From Acuticoccus kalidii (GTDB lineage Bacteria; Pseudomonadota; Alphaproteobacteria; Rhizobiales; Amorphaceae), in assembly GCF_021556395.1 (NCBI RefSeq), contig NZ_JAKGCS010000036.1:744001-808000 (forward strand): a stretch of 64,000 nucleotides of DNA. The letters are read 5' to 3'. Below the pieces are notes generated by a model. That model had not been told where the DNA came from. It saw only the letters and a list, made by a program, of their open reading frames with translations, and did no database searches. Positions 28,127 to 38,600 of the stretch are shown piece after piece (position 1 is the first letter of the stretch; the number at the start of each line of letters is the position of its first letter). A program made the translations under genes and the position numbers.

Positions 28127-29419
28127 GTGAGCGTGGTGACGGTCGAACCCGGCGGGAGCGAATCCCCGGTGCAGTCTCCGGTCCGACGGGCCGGGACCCC
28201 GCAACAGCGCCTGACGACTTGGCTGCTCACCGAGGCCGTGAAAATGGAGCTCGGGTCGATCATCGAAGGGCTCGGGCATCGCCTCTCGGCCTTCGGCGTT
28301 CCGCTCGATCGCTTCACGGTCTCGTTCAGTCTCCTCAACCCCTCGCTGCTGGGTGGCGGCATCATCTGGCGCCCCGGTCGGCCGCCCGAATTCGCGCGAT
28401 ATGACTATGCCAATCGCGATGCCGGCATTTTCGAGAAGAGCCCGTTCAAGGCCGTGCTCGACACCGGCAAGCCGGTCGTGATCGATGTGCAGAACACTCC
28501 CGACGAGGCATTCGGCATCGTGGCGGAGCTGCGCGAGGAGGGTCTCGCCCACTATATCGCGATGCAGCTTCCGAGCTCCGACGGAACGCATTTCTGGCTG
28601 ACGATGGCGACGAAATCCGCCGCCGGCTTTACCGACGAACAGCGCCGCATCGTGCGCGAGATCCAGCCGGCGCTGTCGGCCGCCACCGAGATCAAGACGC
28701 TCCAGGCGACCTTCCGCGAGGTGCTGTCCGCCTATGTCGGCCGCGCCCCCGCGCGCGAGATCATGCAGGGAACGGTCCATCGCGGTCAGGTCACGAAGGT
28801 GCGCGCGGCGATCTTCGTGTCCGATCTGCGGGGCTTCACGCATCTTTCGACGCAGCTTCCGGCGCACACCACAGCCGACGTGATCAACCGCTATTACGAC
28901 ATCGTCGTCCCGGCGATCGAGCATCATGGCGGCGAGGTGCTGAAGTTCATCGGGGATGCGGTGCTCGCGATCTTCCCGGTTGCCGAGCGCGGCGAGACCC
29001 ACGCGACGCTCGCCGCCCTCGACGCCGCGCGTGAGGCGCTCGACACGGTGATCGAGCCCTTCGAGATCGACGGGCAGGAGATCGACATCAAGTTCGGCAT
29101 CGCGCTCCATCTCGGGAGCGCGGCGTACGGCAATGTCGGCTCGGGCGATCGGCTCGACTTCACTGTCATCGGGCGGGACGTGAACATCGCGGCGCGGCTC
29201 GCTTCGCTGTGCAGCCGGCTCGGCCGGAATTATCTCGTCTCGAAGACGATCGCCGAGGTCGGCCGCGCCAACGGTCGGACGATGTCCGATGCCGGTTCGC
29301 ACGAGGTGCGGGGGATCGATCAGCCGTTGCCGGTCTTCGTGCCCGATGCGCAAACCCTCTCGCCCGAGGAGGGGGATGACGGCGTGTCCCAGGGGATCGT
29401 GTTCATCTCGCCGGTCTGA
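28127..29419 (+). CDS. Class III adenylate/guanylate cyclase
   Basis: A soluble signalling enzyme of about 430 residues expected to make cAMP. The C-terminal 200 residues are a class III catalytic domain: AAIFVSDLRGFTHLS supplies the first metal aspartate, VLKFIGDAVLAIFPV the second, and DFTVIGRDVNIAARLASLCSRLG the transition-state Asn/Arg region. The N-terminal half (LTTWLLTEAVKMELGSIIEGLGHRL..., then HYIAMQLPSSDGTHFWLTMATK) looks like a GAF/sensor-type domain preceding a short signalling helix. This matches a cyclase group frequent in rhizobia. The start is uncertain: the GTG at 28127 is preferred, and 27938 is also open. No membrane segment is seen. Confidence 0.85.
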   Translation: MSVVTVEPGGSESPVQSPVRRAGTPQQRLTTWLLTEAVKMELGSIIEGLGHRLSAFGVPLDRFTVSFSLLNPSLLGGGIIWRPGRPPEFARYDYANRDAGIFEKSPFKAVLDTGKPVVIDVQNTPDEAFGIVAELREEGLAHYIAMQLPSSDGTHFWLTMATKSAAGFTDEQRRIVREIQPALSAATEIKTLQATFREVLSAYVGRAPAREIMQGTVHRGQVTKVRAAIFVSDLRGFTHLSTQLPAHTTADVINRYYDIVVPAIEHHGGEVLKFIGDAVLAIFPVAERGETHATLAALDAAREALDTVIEPFEIDGQEIDIKFGIALHLGSAAYGNVGSGDRLDFTVIGRDVNIAARLASLCSRLGRNYLVSKTIAEVGRANGRTMSDAGSHEVRGIDQPLPVFVPDAQTLSPEEGDDGVSQGIVFISPV

Positions 29420-29424
29420 CTGGC

Positions 29425-31098
29425 TTATGCGAAATCGTCCGGCGATAGCGCGCCGGGCGAGATGCCGAGAAGGCGCACGCTGTCGCCCGTTCCGCTGACA
29501 TAGACGATCGTGTCGGCCCCGGCGGCGAATGCGCTCGCGAACGCGGCCGCCGGATCGGCCACGTCGAGGCGGTCGGCGCCGGGGGCGAAGTCGGTGATCG
29601 TGTCGGCGCCGGTGTGGCCGGTGAAGCGGAAAAGGTCGGGACCGGGGCCGCCCGTCATCGTGTCGTCTCCGAAGCCGCCCAGCAGCGTATCGGCATCGCT
29701 GCCACCGAAGAGGCGATCGGCGCCTTGCTCTCCGAACAGGGCGTCGCCGCCCGGCCCGCCGTCGATGGTGTCATCTCCGTCGCCGCCGAAGAGCCGGTCG
29801 GCTCCGGCATTGCCGGCAAGGCGATCGGCGCCGGTTCCGCCATCGAGGCTGTCGGCGCCCTGTCCGCCGAACAGACGATCCCCGTTCGGACCGCCGAGGA
29901 GCCTGTCCGGCCCTTGTCCACCATTGAGAACATCGGCCCCGCTCGCCCCGTCGAGGGTGTCCGCGCCGGCATCGCCCATGAGCGTGTCCGCACCCTGTCG
30001 ACCGTGGAGCCTGTCGTGACCGCCTTCGCCGCGGAGATCGTCGCGGCCGGTGCCGCCGTCCAGCGTGTCGCGACCCTCGCCGCCGAACAGCGTGTCGTCA
30101 CCCGAACGGCCGATGAGACTGTTGGCGAGGCGATTGCCGGTGATCGTGTCGTCTTCACGGCCGCCGATGGCGTTTTCGATCGCCGACCGCCATTTGCCGC
30201 GATAGAGGAACGCGTTGTGGATCGCACCGCCTGCGCGGATCGTCTCGGTCTCGAAGGTCGGCGTTTCGGAGCGGTTGAGGTGCGCCTCCTGGCCGGTGGT
30301 CGACGCGTGGCCGGGGCGCAGATCGATCTCAAGCGGATTGATGAAGCGGGAGAAGTCGTACGTGTCGATCCCGCCGCCGTCCCATATCGTTCGTTGCACG
30401 ACGCGGTCGGTCGGGTCGAACACATACCGATCGTCAGCGGTGTCGCGATAATTCGCGCCGTAGAGATATTGAAGCGCGGCGATGTCGTAGGTCATGTAAG
30501 TCTCGGCGTAGCCGCCGGGTTCGATGCCGAGGCCGTCGGCGGGCGAGGCGCCCGGATAGGCACGGGTGCTCATCACCGAATATTCGGCGCCGTCGAGGCT
30601 CGCCGGCAACCGCGCGTAGCCGGGATCGTCGGGATGCTTGAGGCCGAGAGCATGGGCGAACTCGTGGAGCACGACCCGGTAGGCATAGCTCCCCGGTAGG
30701 GCGCCGCGCGCGATGTCGCCACCGATCCAGACATCGCCGGCCGCCGCCCCACCGCCCGGCATGATCGTGTAGGCGCCGAGGCGGATCGTCTCCATGCCGT
30801 CCGCCGTGCGGAGCTCGAGCGTGTCGGACTGGAAGATGCGAATGTCGGCCATGGCGCCGCCGTGCGGACCGACCGCGTTGAGGTCGAGGCGGGTGAAACT
30901 CTCGATCTGCCGCACCGCGTCGTGGAGTGCATCGTGCAGGATGGGGGAGGGGCGCGTCGGGAAATTCTCGCCATAGACGCCGCCATGCGGCGCCGTCGGC
31001 GCGAGCGCCCAGGTCGGGTCGCCGCTCCAGGCGTTGGGGCCGATGAGGCTGTTGACGACGAGCGAACTCGTCGCCGCGATTGCGCGCGTGCGGGCCAA
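29425..31098 (-). CDS. Serralysin-type RTX metalloprotease (M10B)
   Basis: A secreted zinc endopeptidase of 557 residues. The catalytic motif is H145-E146-FAHALGLKH155 and the Met-turn methionine is M176 in SVMSTRAY. From about residue 325 to 540 there are more than a dozen GGxGxDxLxG-type calcium-binding nonapeptides, the hallmark of type I secreted RTX proteins. There is no N-terminal signal peptide, as expected for type I export. The only in-frame start near the domain boundary is TTG at 31098, with an in-frame stop at 31126-31128 and only a weak GGA before it. No type I transporter genes or protease inhibitor are adjacent. Confidence 0.9.
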   Translation of the reverse strand: MARTRAIAATSSLVVNSLIGPNAWSGDPTWALAPTAPHGGVYGENFPTRPSPILHDALHDAVRQIESFTRLDLNAVGPHGGAMADIRIFQSDTLELRTADGMETIRLGAYTIMPGGGAAAGDVWIGGDIARGALPGSYAYRVVLHEFAHALGLKHPDDPGYARLPASLDGAEYSVMSTRAYPGASPADGLGIEPGGYAETYMTYDIAALQYLYGANYRDTADDRYVFDPTDRVVQRTIWDGGGIDTYDFSRFINPLEIDLRPGHASTTGQEAHLNRSETPTFETETIRAGGAIHNAFLYRGKWRSAIENAIGGREDDTITGNRLANSLIGRSGDDTLFGGEGRDTLDGGTGRDDLRGEGGHDRLHGRQGADTLMGDAGADTLDGASGADVLNGGQGPDRLLGGPNGDRLFGGQGADSLDGGTGADRLAGNAGADRLFGGDGDDTIDGGPGGDALFGEQGADRLFGGSDADTLLGGFGDDTMTGGPGPDLFRFTGHTGADTITDFAPGADRLDVADPAAAFASAFAAGADTIVYVSGTGDSVRLLGISPGALSPDDFA

Positions 31099-31530
31099 GG
31101 ATTTTCCATCGTGACATCGATCGGATCAGCGCTCGCACGTGCCCGAACGAGCCGCTCCGCCTATCGGCGTATCGCCGTCGACGAACCGGCATCCGGCTGG
31201 GGCATTCGGCCCACTGCGCGCGTCAGGCTAGGCGAGGCGCAAGGCGGCCTCCGCCGACGATCGGTCCGACGCGACGACACATGCGACGCGGGGAGAACCT
31301 AGGCGAGCGAGGTTGCACGAGGCTCTGTGATTTTAAGCTTGCGGTTTGGAAAGCCGGCTTTCGTTTCGGCGCGGGTAAGGTTGGCAGAGGCGGGGCGATC
31401 GGCCTTATGATGGGCGGATCCATCGGTGCGGCCAGCGGGACGAGACCGCCGCCGCGCCGGAGGGAATTGGTACGAAACGAGGCGTGTCGCGGGGGTGCCG
31501 CTCCTGCGATTTCCTCGGGTTGGAGGTTGA
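31099..31530. other. Divergent intergenic, serralysin / cupin (432 bp)
   Basis: No gene is recognised. It should contain the promoters of the protease (minus) and the cupin (plus). Open frames across it are Arg-rich and lack family motifs. A slightly AT-richer patch (TGTGATTTTAAGCTT) lies near 31326-31340. Confidence 0.5.
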
Positions 31531-31821
31531 ATGGCCCGTCCCCAAGCAAGCCACACCGTGCAGGTCGACGAGCCGCACGTGCGCGTCACCGAGTGGCGTT
31601 TCGCACCAGGCGAGGCAACCGGTTACCACAAGCACGCCCATGATTATGTCGTCGTGCCCACCGTGCCCGGCGTCCTCACCATCGTCGGCGCCGACGGTGG
31701 TGAGACACGCAACGAACTCAAGCTCGGGCAAAGCTACGCGCGGCCCGCCGGAGTGGAGCACGACGTCGTCAACGCGACCGACGCGCAGATCGTGTTCGTC
31801 GAGATCGAGATGAAGCGCTAG
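31531..31821 (+). CDS. Small cupin-domain protein
   Basis: A 96-residue single-domain cupin. The metal-binding motif 1 is visible as GYHKHAHDYVVVPTVPGVL (residues about 31-49) and the second motif region as GQSYARPAGVEHDVVNATD. The beta-barrel fold can bind a metal and a small ligand, but the reaction, if any, is unknown. GGAGG precedes the ATG by about five bases. It converges with the SDR gene, with 16 bp between them. Confidence 0.85.
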   Translation: MARPQASHTVQVDEPHVRVTEWRFAPGEATGYHKHAHDYVVVPTVPGVLTIVGADGGETRNELKLGQSYARPAGVEHDVVNATDAQIVFVEIEMKR

Positions 31822-31837
31822 TCGGCGGGGCTGCCGA

Positions 31838-32647
31838 TCAGCCGTTGTCGCGGAACTCGGGATAAAGCTCCATGCCGCCATCGACGACCAGCGTGTGGCC
31901 GTTGACATAATCGGAGGCGTCGGACGCGAGCCAGACGACCGCCGCCGCGATCTCCCGCGGCTGTCCGATCCGGGCATAGGGAATGAGCGCGTTGAGCGCC
32001 TCCGCCTTTTGCGGATCGGACCAGACGTCCTTGTTGATCGCCGTCGCGATCGCCCCCGGTGAGACGGCGTTGACGCGGATTCGCTCCGAGGCGAGTTCCT
32101 GCGCGGCGGTCTTCATGAGCATCGAGACGCCGCCTTTGGCGGTGGCGTAGTTGACGTGCCCGGCCCACGGGATCACGTCGTGCACGCTGCTCATCGCGAT
32201 GATCTTGCCGAGTGCGCGCGACTGGCGCATGCCTTGCGCCCGGAACTGGCGAACGGCGGCCTGCATCACCAGAAACTGGCCGGTGAGGTTGACGCCGATC
32301 ACGCGGTCCCAGTCGGCTTTGGTGAGGTCGGTGAAGGCGGCGTCCTTCTGGATGCCGGCGTTTGCGACCGCGATGTCGATCGCGCCGAAATGGTCGATGG
32401 CGTCGGCGAAGAGGGCGGCGACGTCCTCTTCCTTGGACACGTCGCCCGCGAGGCTGATCGCCTTGACGCCGTGCTCGAGGCACGCGTCGACGGTCTCCTG
32501 CGCACCATCGGGGCTGCCATAATAATTCACGGCGACGTTCGCGCCGCATTCGGCGAGGGCGATGGCGCAGGCCTGTCCGATTCCCGAACTCGCTCCGGTG
32601 ACGATTGCGGATTGCCCGGTGAGGTCGGGGAGAATCGGTTCGGTCAT
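31838..32647 (-). CDS. SDR oxidoreductase, glucose 1-dehydrogenase-like
   Basis: A 269-residue classical short-chain dehydrogenase. The nucleotide-binding glycine motif is TGASSGIGQACA (residues 18-29), NAG is present near 95, the catalytic serine is in MSSVHD, and the YxxxK pair is in NYATAKGG. The C-terminus SDASDYVNGHTLVVDGGMELYP is typical of the glucose 1-dehydrogenase/3-oxoacyl reductase group. NAD(P) preference and the sugar or alcohol substrate are not certain. It is divergent from the small membrane protein gene. Confidence 0.88.
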   Translation of the reverse strand: MTEPILPDLTGQSAIVTGASSGIGQACAIALAECGANVAVNYYGSPDGAQETVDACLEHGVKAISLAGDVSKEEDVAALFADAIDHFGAIDIAVANAGIQKDAAFTDLTKADWDRVIGVNLTGQFLVMQAAVRQFRAQGMRQSRALGKIIAMSSVHDVIPWAGHVNYATAKGGVSMLMKTAAQELASERIRVNAVSPGAIATAINKDVWSDPQKAEALNALIPYARIGQPREIAAAVVWLASDASDYVNGHTLVVDGGMELYPEFRDNG

Positions 32648-32810
32648 CAGGTGTCTCCTAAACTTGGGGTCGGCGCGCCATCACGGCGAGGACATCAAAC
32701 AAGAACGCGAATGTTACTGGTATGTGTTTCGGCCGGACCAGAAATGTCCGTGAGTGCTCGGCGGTCCCGGCAAAGGTGTCGGACGATCGCCGGAGCGAGC
32801 GGAGGAACGA

Positions 32811-33302
32811 ATGGCACTGTCTGTCACACACCCCAGATTTCCCGTGACGAGCCTATCCGGCACCATCGTGATGCTCGCCGGCGGCCTCCTCGCCACGATC
32901 GTCTTCGACCTGTTCGGTCAGTGGCTCACACCGACGCTGGGCTTTGCAAGGCTCGCGCCTGTTCCTTTGGCAACGCAATCGCTGCAGGCCTTGTTCGGTC
33001 CCTTCGATAGCGCGACCCTTGCCGGGACCGTCGTGCACTGGCTGACGGGGATCCTTTTTTACCCGATCGGCTATGCGTTCATCGCGTTGCCGATCGCCCG
33101 ATCGGTCGTCCCCTCGATCCATTGGTCGGTCGTCGCCATCGTCTACGGCATCGTGCTGTGGGTCTTCGCCCTTTATATGATGGCCCATCTCATCGCCGGA
33201 AACCCGCCTTTTCTCGGCTTCACCGGGATCACGTATGTCGCCTTGATCGGGCATGTGATCTACGCCCTGGTTCTCGGCGCCGCGCTCTCTTACCGGAATT
33301 GA
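32811..33302 (+). CDS. Small membrane protein, four predicted helices
   Basis: I do not recognise the family of this 163-residue protein. Hydrophobic stretches lie at about residues 17-36 (TIVMLAGGLLATIVFDLFGQ), 70-92 (LTGILFYPIGYAFIALPIA), 103-125 (SVVAIVYGIVLWVFALYMMAHLI) and 137-158 (TYVALIGHVIYALVLGAAL). Histidines lie within or beside two of the helices. GGAGG is five bases before the ATG at 32811. No neighbour gives a functional hint. Confidence 0.75.
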   Translation: MALSVTHPRFPVTSLSGTIVMLAGGLLATIVFDLFGQWLTPTLGFARLAPVPLATQSLQALFGPFDSATLAGTVVHWLTGILFYPIGYAFIALPIARSVVPSIHWSVVAIVYGIVLWVFALYMMAHLIAGNPPFLGFTGITYVALIGHVIYALVLGAALSYRN

Positions 33303-33549
33303 TCCGGGCTGCCGGTAACCGGGCAAGGGTTGCCGGCGACGCTCTGTCCCATAAGTCATTGGATAGGGTTGGTCCTATCAGCGGGTGAGTGAGCGGTTGG
33401 TTCGCGTGGATCGGCACGGCATAGTGCTGCAACTTCGCCGGTTTCTCTCGAGGAAACCGCGCGGCAACGTGAACCGGCTCGTCGGCGGCGCGTTTACGCC
33501 GTTGACCGCGCGTGACCAAGCCGGTCCGATGAACGGAACCGAGAGCGTC

Positions 33550-35607
33550 ATGATCGAAGATAGCCTTGCGACTTCAGACGCGGACGTGGCGGACGATGAG
33601 ATCGTCACCATCGCGCCGGACGGCGGCGACGCTTACATGATGGAGCTCGCCGCAAATCGCGTTGCCATCGAGGCCGTCGCGCCGGAGATCGACGGCGGGC
33701 GCTTCCCGGCCAAAACGGTCGTCGACCAGCCCTTCGTCGTCGAGGTCGACGTGTTCGGGGATGGGCACGACCATGTCGCCTGCGCCATCCTGTGGCGCGC
33801 GCGCGGTGTCGACAACTGGGAAGAGGCGCCGCTGTCCTATGTGATCAACGATCATTGGCGCGGGCATTTCACACCGGTCGACAACGTTCCGCACGAATAT
33901 ACGGTGATCGCCTGGCGCGACACGTTCGAGAGCTGGCGCGCCGAGATCGCCAAAAAGTACAATGCCGGCGTGCCGATCGCGTTGGAACTCGAAGAGGGGG
34001 CTCGGCTCGTCGCCGCCTCGGTGGGCTCCGGCCGCGGTTCGCACGAGGATCAGAAGCGCCTCGCCCAGCTCGCCAAGGCGATGAAGTCGGCGAGCGAGAA
34101 TGATCGCTTCGCCGCGCTGATGACCGACGATACCGCCGCGCTGATGCAGCGCGCCGGCCACCGGGCGAATCTGTCCCATTATGATCGGATCCTGCCGCTG
34201 ACGGTCGACCGCAAGGCCGCCGCCTTCTCGGCCTGGTATGAGGTGATGCCCCGCTCGCAATCCGGCGACCCCCACCGGCACGGCACGTTCGACGACGTGA
34301 TCGACCGCCTTCCCTATGTCGAGGGGCTCGGCTTCGACGTCCTCTATTTCACGCCGATCCATCCGATCGGGACGACCAACCGCAAGGGGCGCAACAATTC
34401 GCTGGTCGCCGAGCCGAGCGATCCGGGGAGCCCCTACGCGATCGGCTCCGAGGAGGGGGGGCATGACGCGCTCCACCCCGAACTCGGCACGTTCGAGGAT
34501 TTCGCCCGCCTCGTCGCCGCCGCGAAAGAGCACGGGCTCGAGATCGCGCTCGATTATGCGATCCAGTGCTCGCCCGATCATCCCTGGATCAAGGCGCACC
34601 ACAATTGGTTCGACTGGCGGCCCGACGGGTCGATCAAATTCGCCGAGAACCCGCCCAAGAAGTACGAGGACATCGTCAATGTCCGCTTCTATGATGGGGA
34701 CGAGCCGATCCCGGACCTGTGGCGCGCGCAGCGGGACGTCGTCCTGTTCTGGGTCCATCATGGGGTGAAGATCTTCCGGGTCGACAACCCGCACACCAAG
34801 GCGTTCCCGTTCTGGGAGTGGATGATCGCCGAGGTCCAGCGCGATCATCCCGACGTGATCTTCCTCGCCGAGGCGTTCACGCGGCCGAAGGTGATGCACC
34901 GGCTCGCCAAGATCGGCTTCACGCAGTCTTATTCGTACTTCACCTGGCGCAATCACAAGGCCGAGCTGATCGAGTACATGACCGAGCTCACCACCACGGT
35001 GAAGCAGCACACGATGCGGGTGAATTTCTTCGTCAACACGCCCGACATCAACCCGGTCTACTTGCAGACCTCGGGGCGGCCCGGCTTTCAGGCCCGGCTC
35101 GTGCTCGCCGCGTCGATGGCCGGCAATTATGGCGTCTATAACGGCTTCGAGCTGTGCGAGGGAGCGGCGATCCCCGGCAAGGAGGAGTATCTCAACTCCG
35201 AGAAGTACGAGCTTCGCGCCTGGGATTGGGATCGGCCCGGCCACATTCGCGAAGACGTCGCGCTGATGAACCGCTTGCGGCGGACGCATCCGGCCTTGCA
35301 GGACTTCGCCAATATTGAGTTCTACAACATGTGGAACGACAATATCATCTATTACGGCAAGCGCACGGCGGACCTGTCGTCGTTCCTCCTCTTTGCGATC
35401 AACCTCGATCCGCACCATGGTCAGGGCGCCCACTTCGAGGTGCCGCTGTGGGAGTTCGGCTTGCCGGACGACGCATCGATCGATGTCGAGGATCTCGTGG
35501 CGGATTATAGCTTTACCTGGCAAGGCAAGGTTCAGCACGTGTATATCGATCCGCACCAACGTCCCTATTTCATCTGGCGTCTCGTTTCGCCATCAGGGCT
35601 GCGCTAA
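33550..35607 (+). CDS. glgE: Alpha-1,4-glucan:maltose-1-phosphate maltosyltransferase
   Basis: GlgE (GH13_3) transfers maltose from alpha-maltose 1-phosphate to a growing alpha-1,4-glucan. The product is about 685 residues. Nucleophile D412 lies in IFRVDNPHTK and acid/base E441 in FLAEAFTRP, 29 residues apart as in characterised GlgE. The N-terminal beta domain (VVDQPFVVEVDVFGDGHD) and the helical insertion are present. ATG codons at 33529 and 33550 are both possible; I use 33550, which has GAGAG upstream. The stop overlaps the start of treS (TAATG). The gene opens a seven-gene glucan/trehalose block. Confidence 0.95.
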   Translation: MIEDSLATSDADVADDEIVTIAPDGGDAYMMELAANRVAIEAVAPEIDGGRFPAKTVVDQPFVVEVDVFGDGHDHVACAILWRARGVDNWEEAPLSYVINDHWRGHFTPVDNVPHEYTVIAWRDTFESWRAEIAKKYNAGVPIALELEEGARLVAASVGSGRGSHEDQKRLAQLAKAMKSASENDRFAALMTDDTAALMQRAGHRANLSHYDRILPLTVDRKAAAFSAWYEVMPRSQSGDPHRHGTFDDVIDRLPYVEGLGFDVLYFTPIHPIGTTNRKGRNNSLVAEPSDPGSPYAIGSEEGGHDALHPELGTFEDFARLVAAAKEHGLEIALDYAIQCSPDHPWIKAHHNWFDWRPDGSIKFAENPPKKYEDIVNVRFYDGDEPIPDLWRAQRDVVLFWVHHGVKIFRVDNPHTKAFPFWEWMIAEVQRDHPDVIFLAEAFTRPKVMHRLAKIGFTQSYSYFTWRNHKAELIEYMTELTTTVKQHTMRVNFFVNTPDINPVYLQTSGRPGFQARLVLAASMAGNYGVYNGFELCEGAAIPGKEEYLNSEKYELRAWDWDRPGHIREDVALMNRLRRTHPALQDFANIEFYNMWNDNIIYYGKRTADLSSFLLFAINLDPHHGQGAHFEVPLWEFGLPDDASIDVEDLVADYSFTWQGKVQHVYIDPHQRPYFIWRLVSPSGLR

Positions 35608-38600
35608 TGGATACTGCTGTTGCTCCCGTCACCGACACCGAGCAGGACGCCCCGGGCGCCGACGGTGCGATCGATCGGTCCGTCACGGACTGGTACAAAG
35701 ATGCGATCATCTACCAGCTGCACGTCAAGGCGTTCATGGATGCCGACAACAACGGTATGGGTGATTTCGCCGGCCTGATGCAAAAGCTGGACTATGTCCA
35801 GGCGCTCGGCGTCACGGCCATTTGGCTCTTGCCGTTCTATCCCTCGCCCTTGCGCGATGATGGGTACGATATCGCCGATTATACGACGGTGAATCCGCAA
35901 TATGGCGATGTCGAAACCTTCGCGACATTTGTGAAGGAGGCGCACCGGCGCGGTCTGCGGGTGATCACCGAGCTCGTCATCAACCACACCTCGGACCAAC
36001 ATCCCTGGTTCCAGACCGCGCGGCAGGCGCCGAAGGATTCGCCCGAGCGCGATTATTATGTCTGGTCCGACACGGACGAGAAATATGAGCTGACGCGCAT
36101 CATCTTCCTCGACACCGAGAAGTCGAATTGGACGTGGGATCCGGTCGCCGAGCAATATTTCTGGCACCGTTTCTATTCGCATCAGCCCGACCTCAACTTC
36201 GACAACCCCAAGGTTCTCGAAGAGGTGCTGACGGTGATGAATCAGTGGCTCGATATGGGGGTCGACGGGCTGCGGCTCGACGCGATTCCCTATCTCGTCG
36301 AGCGCGACGGCACCAACAACGAGAACCTGCCCGAGACGCACGATGTTCTGAAGAAGATCCGCACCGCGCTCGACACCCGCTATTCGGACCGGATGCTGCT
36401 CGCCGAGGCGAACCAATGGCCGGAGGATACGCGCCCTTATTTCGGTGAGGGGGACGAGTGCCATATGGGGTTCCACTTCCCCCTGATGCCGCGCATGTAC
36501 ATGGCGCTCGCGCAGGAGGACCGGCACCCGATCACCGACATCATCCGCCAGACGCCCGAGATCCCGGACCAGTGCCAGTGGGCGATCTTCCTGCGCAACC
36601 ACGACGAGCTGACGCTCGAAATGGTGACGGAGGAGGAGCGGGACTATCTGTGGCGGACCTACGCCGCCGACAGCCGCGCCCGCATCAATCTCGGGATCCG
36701 CCGCCGCCTCGCGCCGCTGATGCAGAACGACCGGCGGAAGATCGAGTTGATGAACGCCTTCCTGCTGTCGATGCCGGGGACGCCCGTCCTCTATTATGGC
36801 GACGAGATCGGGATGGGCGACAATTACTATCTCGGCGATCGGGACGGCGTGCGCACGCCGATGCAATGGTCGACGGACCGCAATGGCGGCTTCAGCCGGG
36901 CCAACCCGCAGCAGCTCTTCCTGCCGCCGATCATGGATCCGGTCTACGGCTATCAGGCGATCAACGTCGAGGCGCAGGACAGCGACCCGTCCTCGCTCCT
37001 CAACTGGATGCGGCGCATCATCCTGGTGCGCAAGCAGCATCCCGCCTTCGGCCGCGGCACGATGCAGTTCATCTATCCGCGCAACCGTAAGATCATCGCC
37101 TATATCCGTGAGCACGAGGGCGAGGCGATCCTGTGCGTCGCGAACCTCTCGCGCTCGGCGCAGGCGGTCGAGCTCGACCTGTCGGCTCACCGCACGCGCG
37201 TGCCGATCGAGTTGACGGGGCGCACGCCGTTCCCGCCGATCGGCGAGCTGCCTTATATGCTGACGCTGCCGGCCTACGGTTTCTTCTGGTTCGTTCTCGC
37301 GGGGCCGGAGGAGGCGCCTTTGTGGCACGAGCCGGCGCCGGAGCCGCTGCCGGACTTCATCACCCTGACGGCGCGCAATGGCCGGATCGACGGTGCGCTC
37401 GGCGGGCGGGAGCGCAGCCAGCTCGAAGCGAACACTTTGCCGCAATTCCTGCCGCTGCAACGGTGGTTCGCCGCGAAGGACGAGACGATCCGCAAGGTCT
37501 CGCTCGAACCGCTCGCGATGCTCGACGAGGCGGGCCTTTACGCGCTCGCGACGCTCGAGGTCACGCTGCCGTCCGGCACCCAGCGCTATCTCGCGCCGCT
37601 TTCGGTGCGGTGGGGCGAGGAGAATCTGCGCCCCGGCGCGCAGAAGCTCTCTTATACGCTGGCGAAGGTCCGCTCCGGCCCGCGCATCGGCGCGCTGACC
37701 GACGGCACCTATGACGAGACGCTCGCCGCCGAATTGATTGCCCTCATGCGGGGCGACGAGAACCGGACGCTCGGCGCGCACACGGTCTCGTTCCGCAGCT
37801 CCGAGGCGTTGAAGGCGATCGAGGAGCTCGCGCCGCCGCGGCCGCTCGGCGTCGAGCAGTCGAACGTGTCGATCGTGTTCGGCGAACAGATCATCTTGAA
37901 GATCTATCGCCGCCTGCGCGAAGGGGAGCAGCCGGACGTCGAGATCGCCCGCCATCTCACCGACGTCGCGCATTATGCGCACACGCCGTCCCTCGTCGGA
38001 ACGATCGAACTGCACGATGACGGCGGCGAGCCTTCCGTCCTTGCCGCCGCCTTCGCCTTCGTTCCGAACCAGGGCGATGCCTGGCAGGCGGTGCTCGACG
38101 CACTCGAGCGCTATCTCGAAAAGGCCGACCTGATCGACGGTGACGCCAGCACGCCGGGGGCGGAGGGCGAGGAGGTCCAGCATTCCTTCCCGCTCGATAT
38201 CGGCACCCTCGCCGGGACGCGGACGGCGGAGTTGCATCTCGCCCTCGCGGCGGACGAGACGAGCCCGGCCTTCCGGCCCGAGCCGATCACCGCGGACGAT
38301 CTCGCGAAGTGGGCCGACGATGCGACCGCCGAGGCGGACGCTCTGTTTGCGCGCCTCGATGCGCACATGGCGCACCTGCCCGAAGACGCGGCGGAGGACG
38401 CCCGCGCGCTGATCGAGCAGCGCGAGGCCGTCAAGGCGCGGTTCGACGAGGTGCGCACTGCCGCCCCGTCCGGCCACAAGTCCCGCATCCATGGCGATTA
38501 TCACCTCGGTCAGGTGCTCGTCGCGCAGGACGATCTCGTGGTCATCGACTTCGAGGGCGAACCGACCCGCTCGCTCGACGAGCGCCGCGCCAAGTCCTCG

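Noticed and set aside
29614..30699. Plus-strand frame opposite the RTX repeats with repeated Pro/Ala/Ser peptides
   Set aside because: The repeats simply mirror the RTX nonapeptide DNA repeats on the coding strand.
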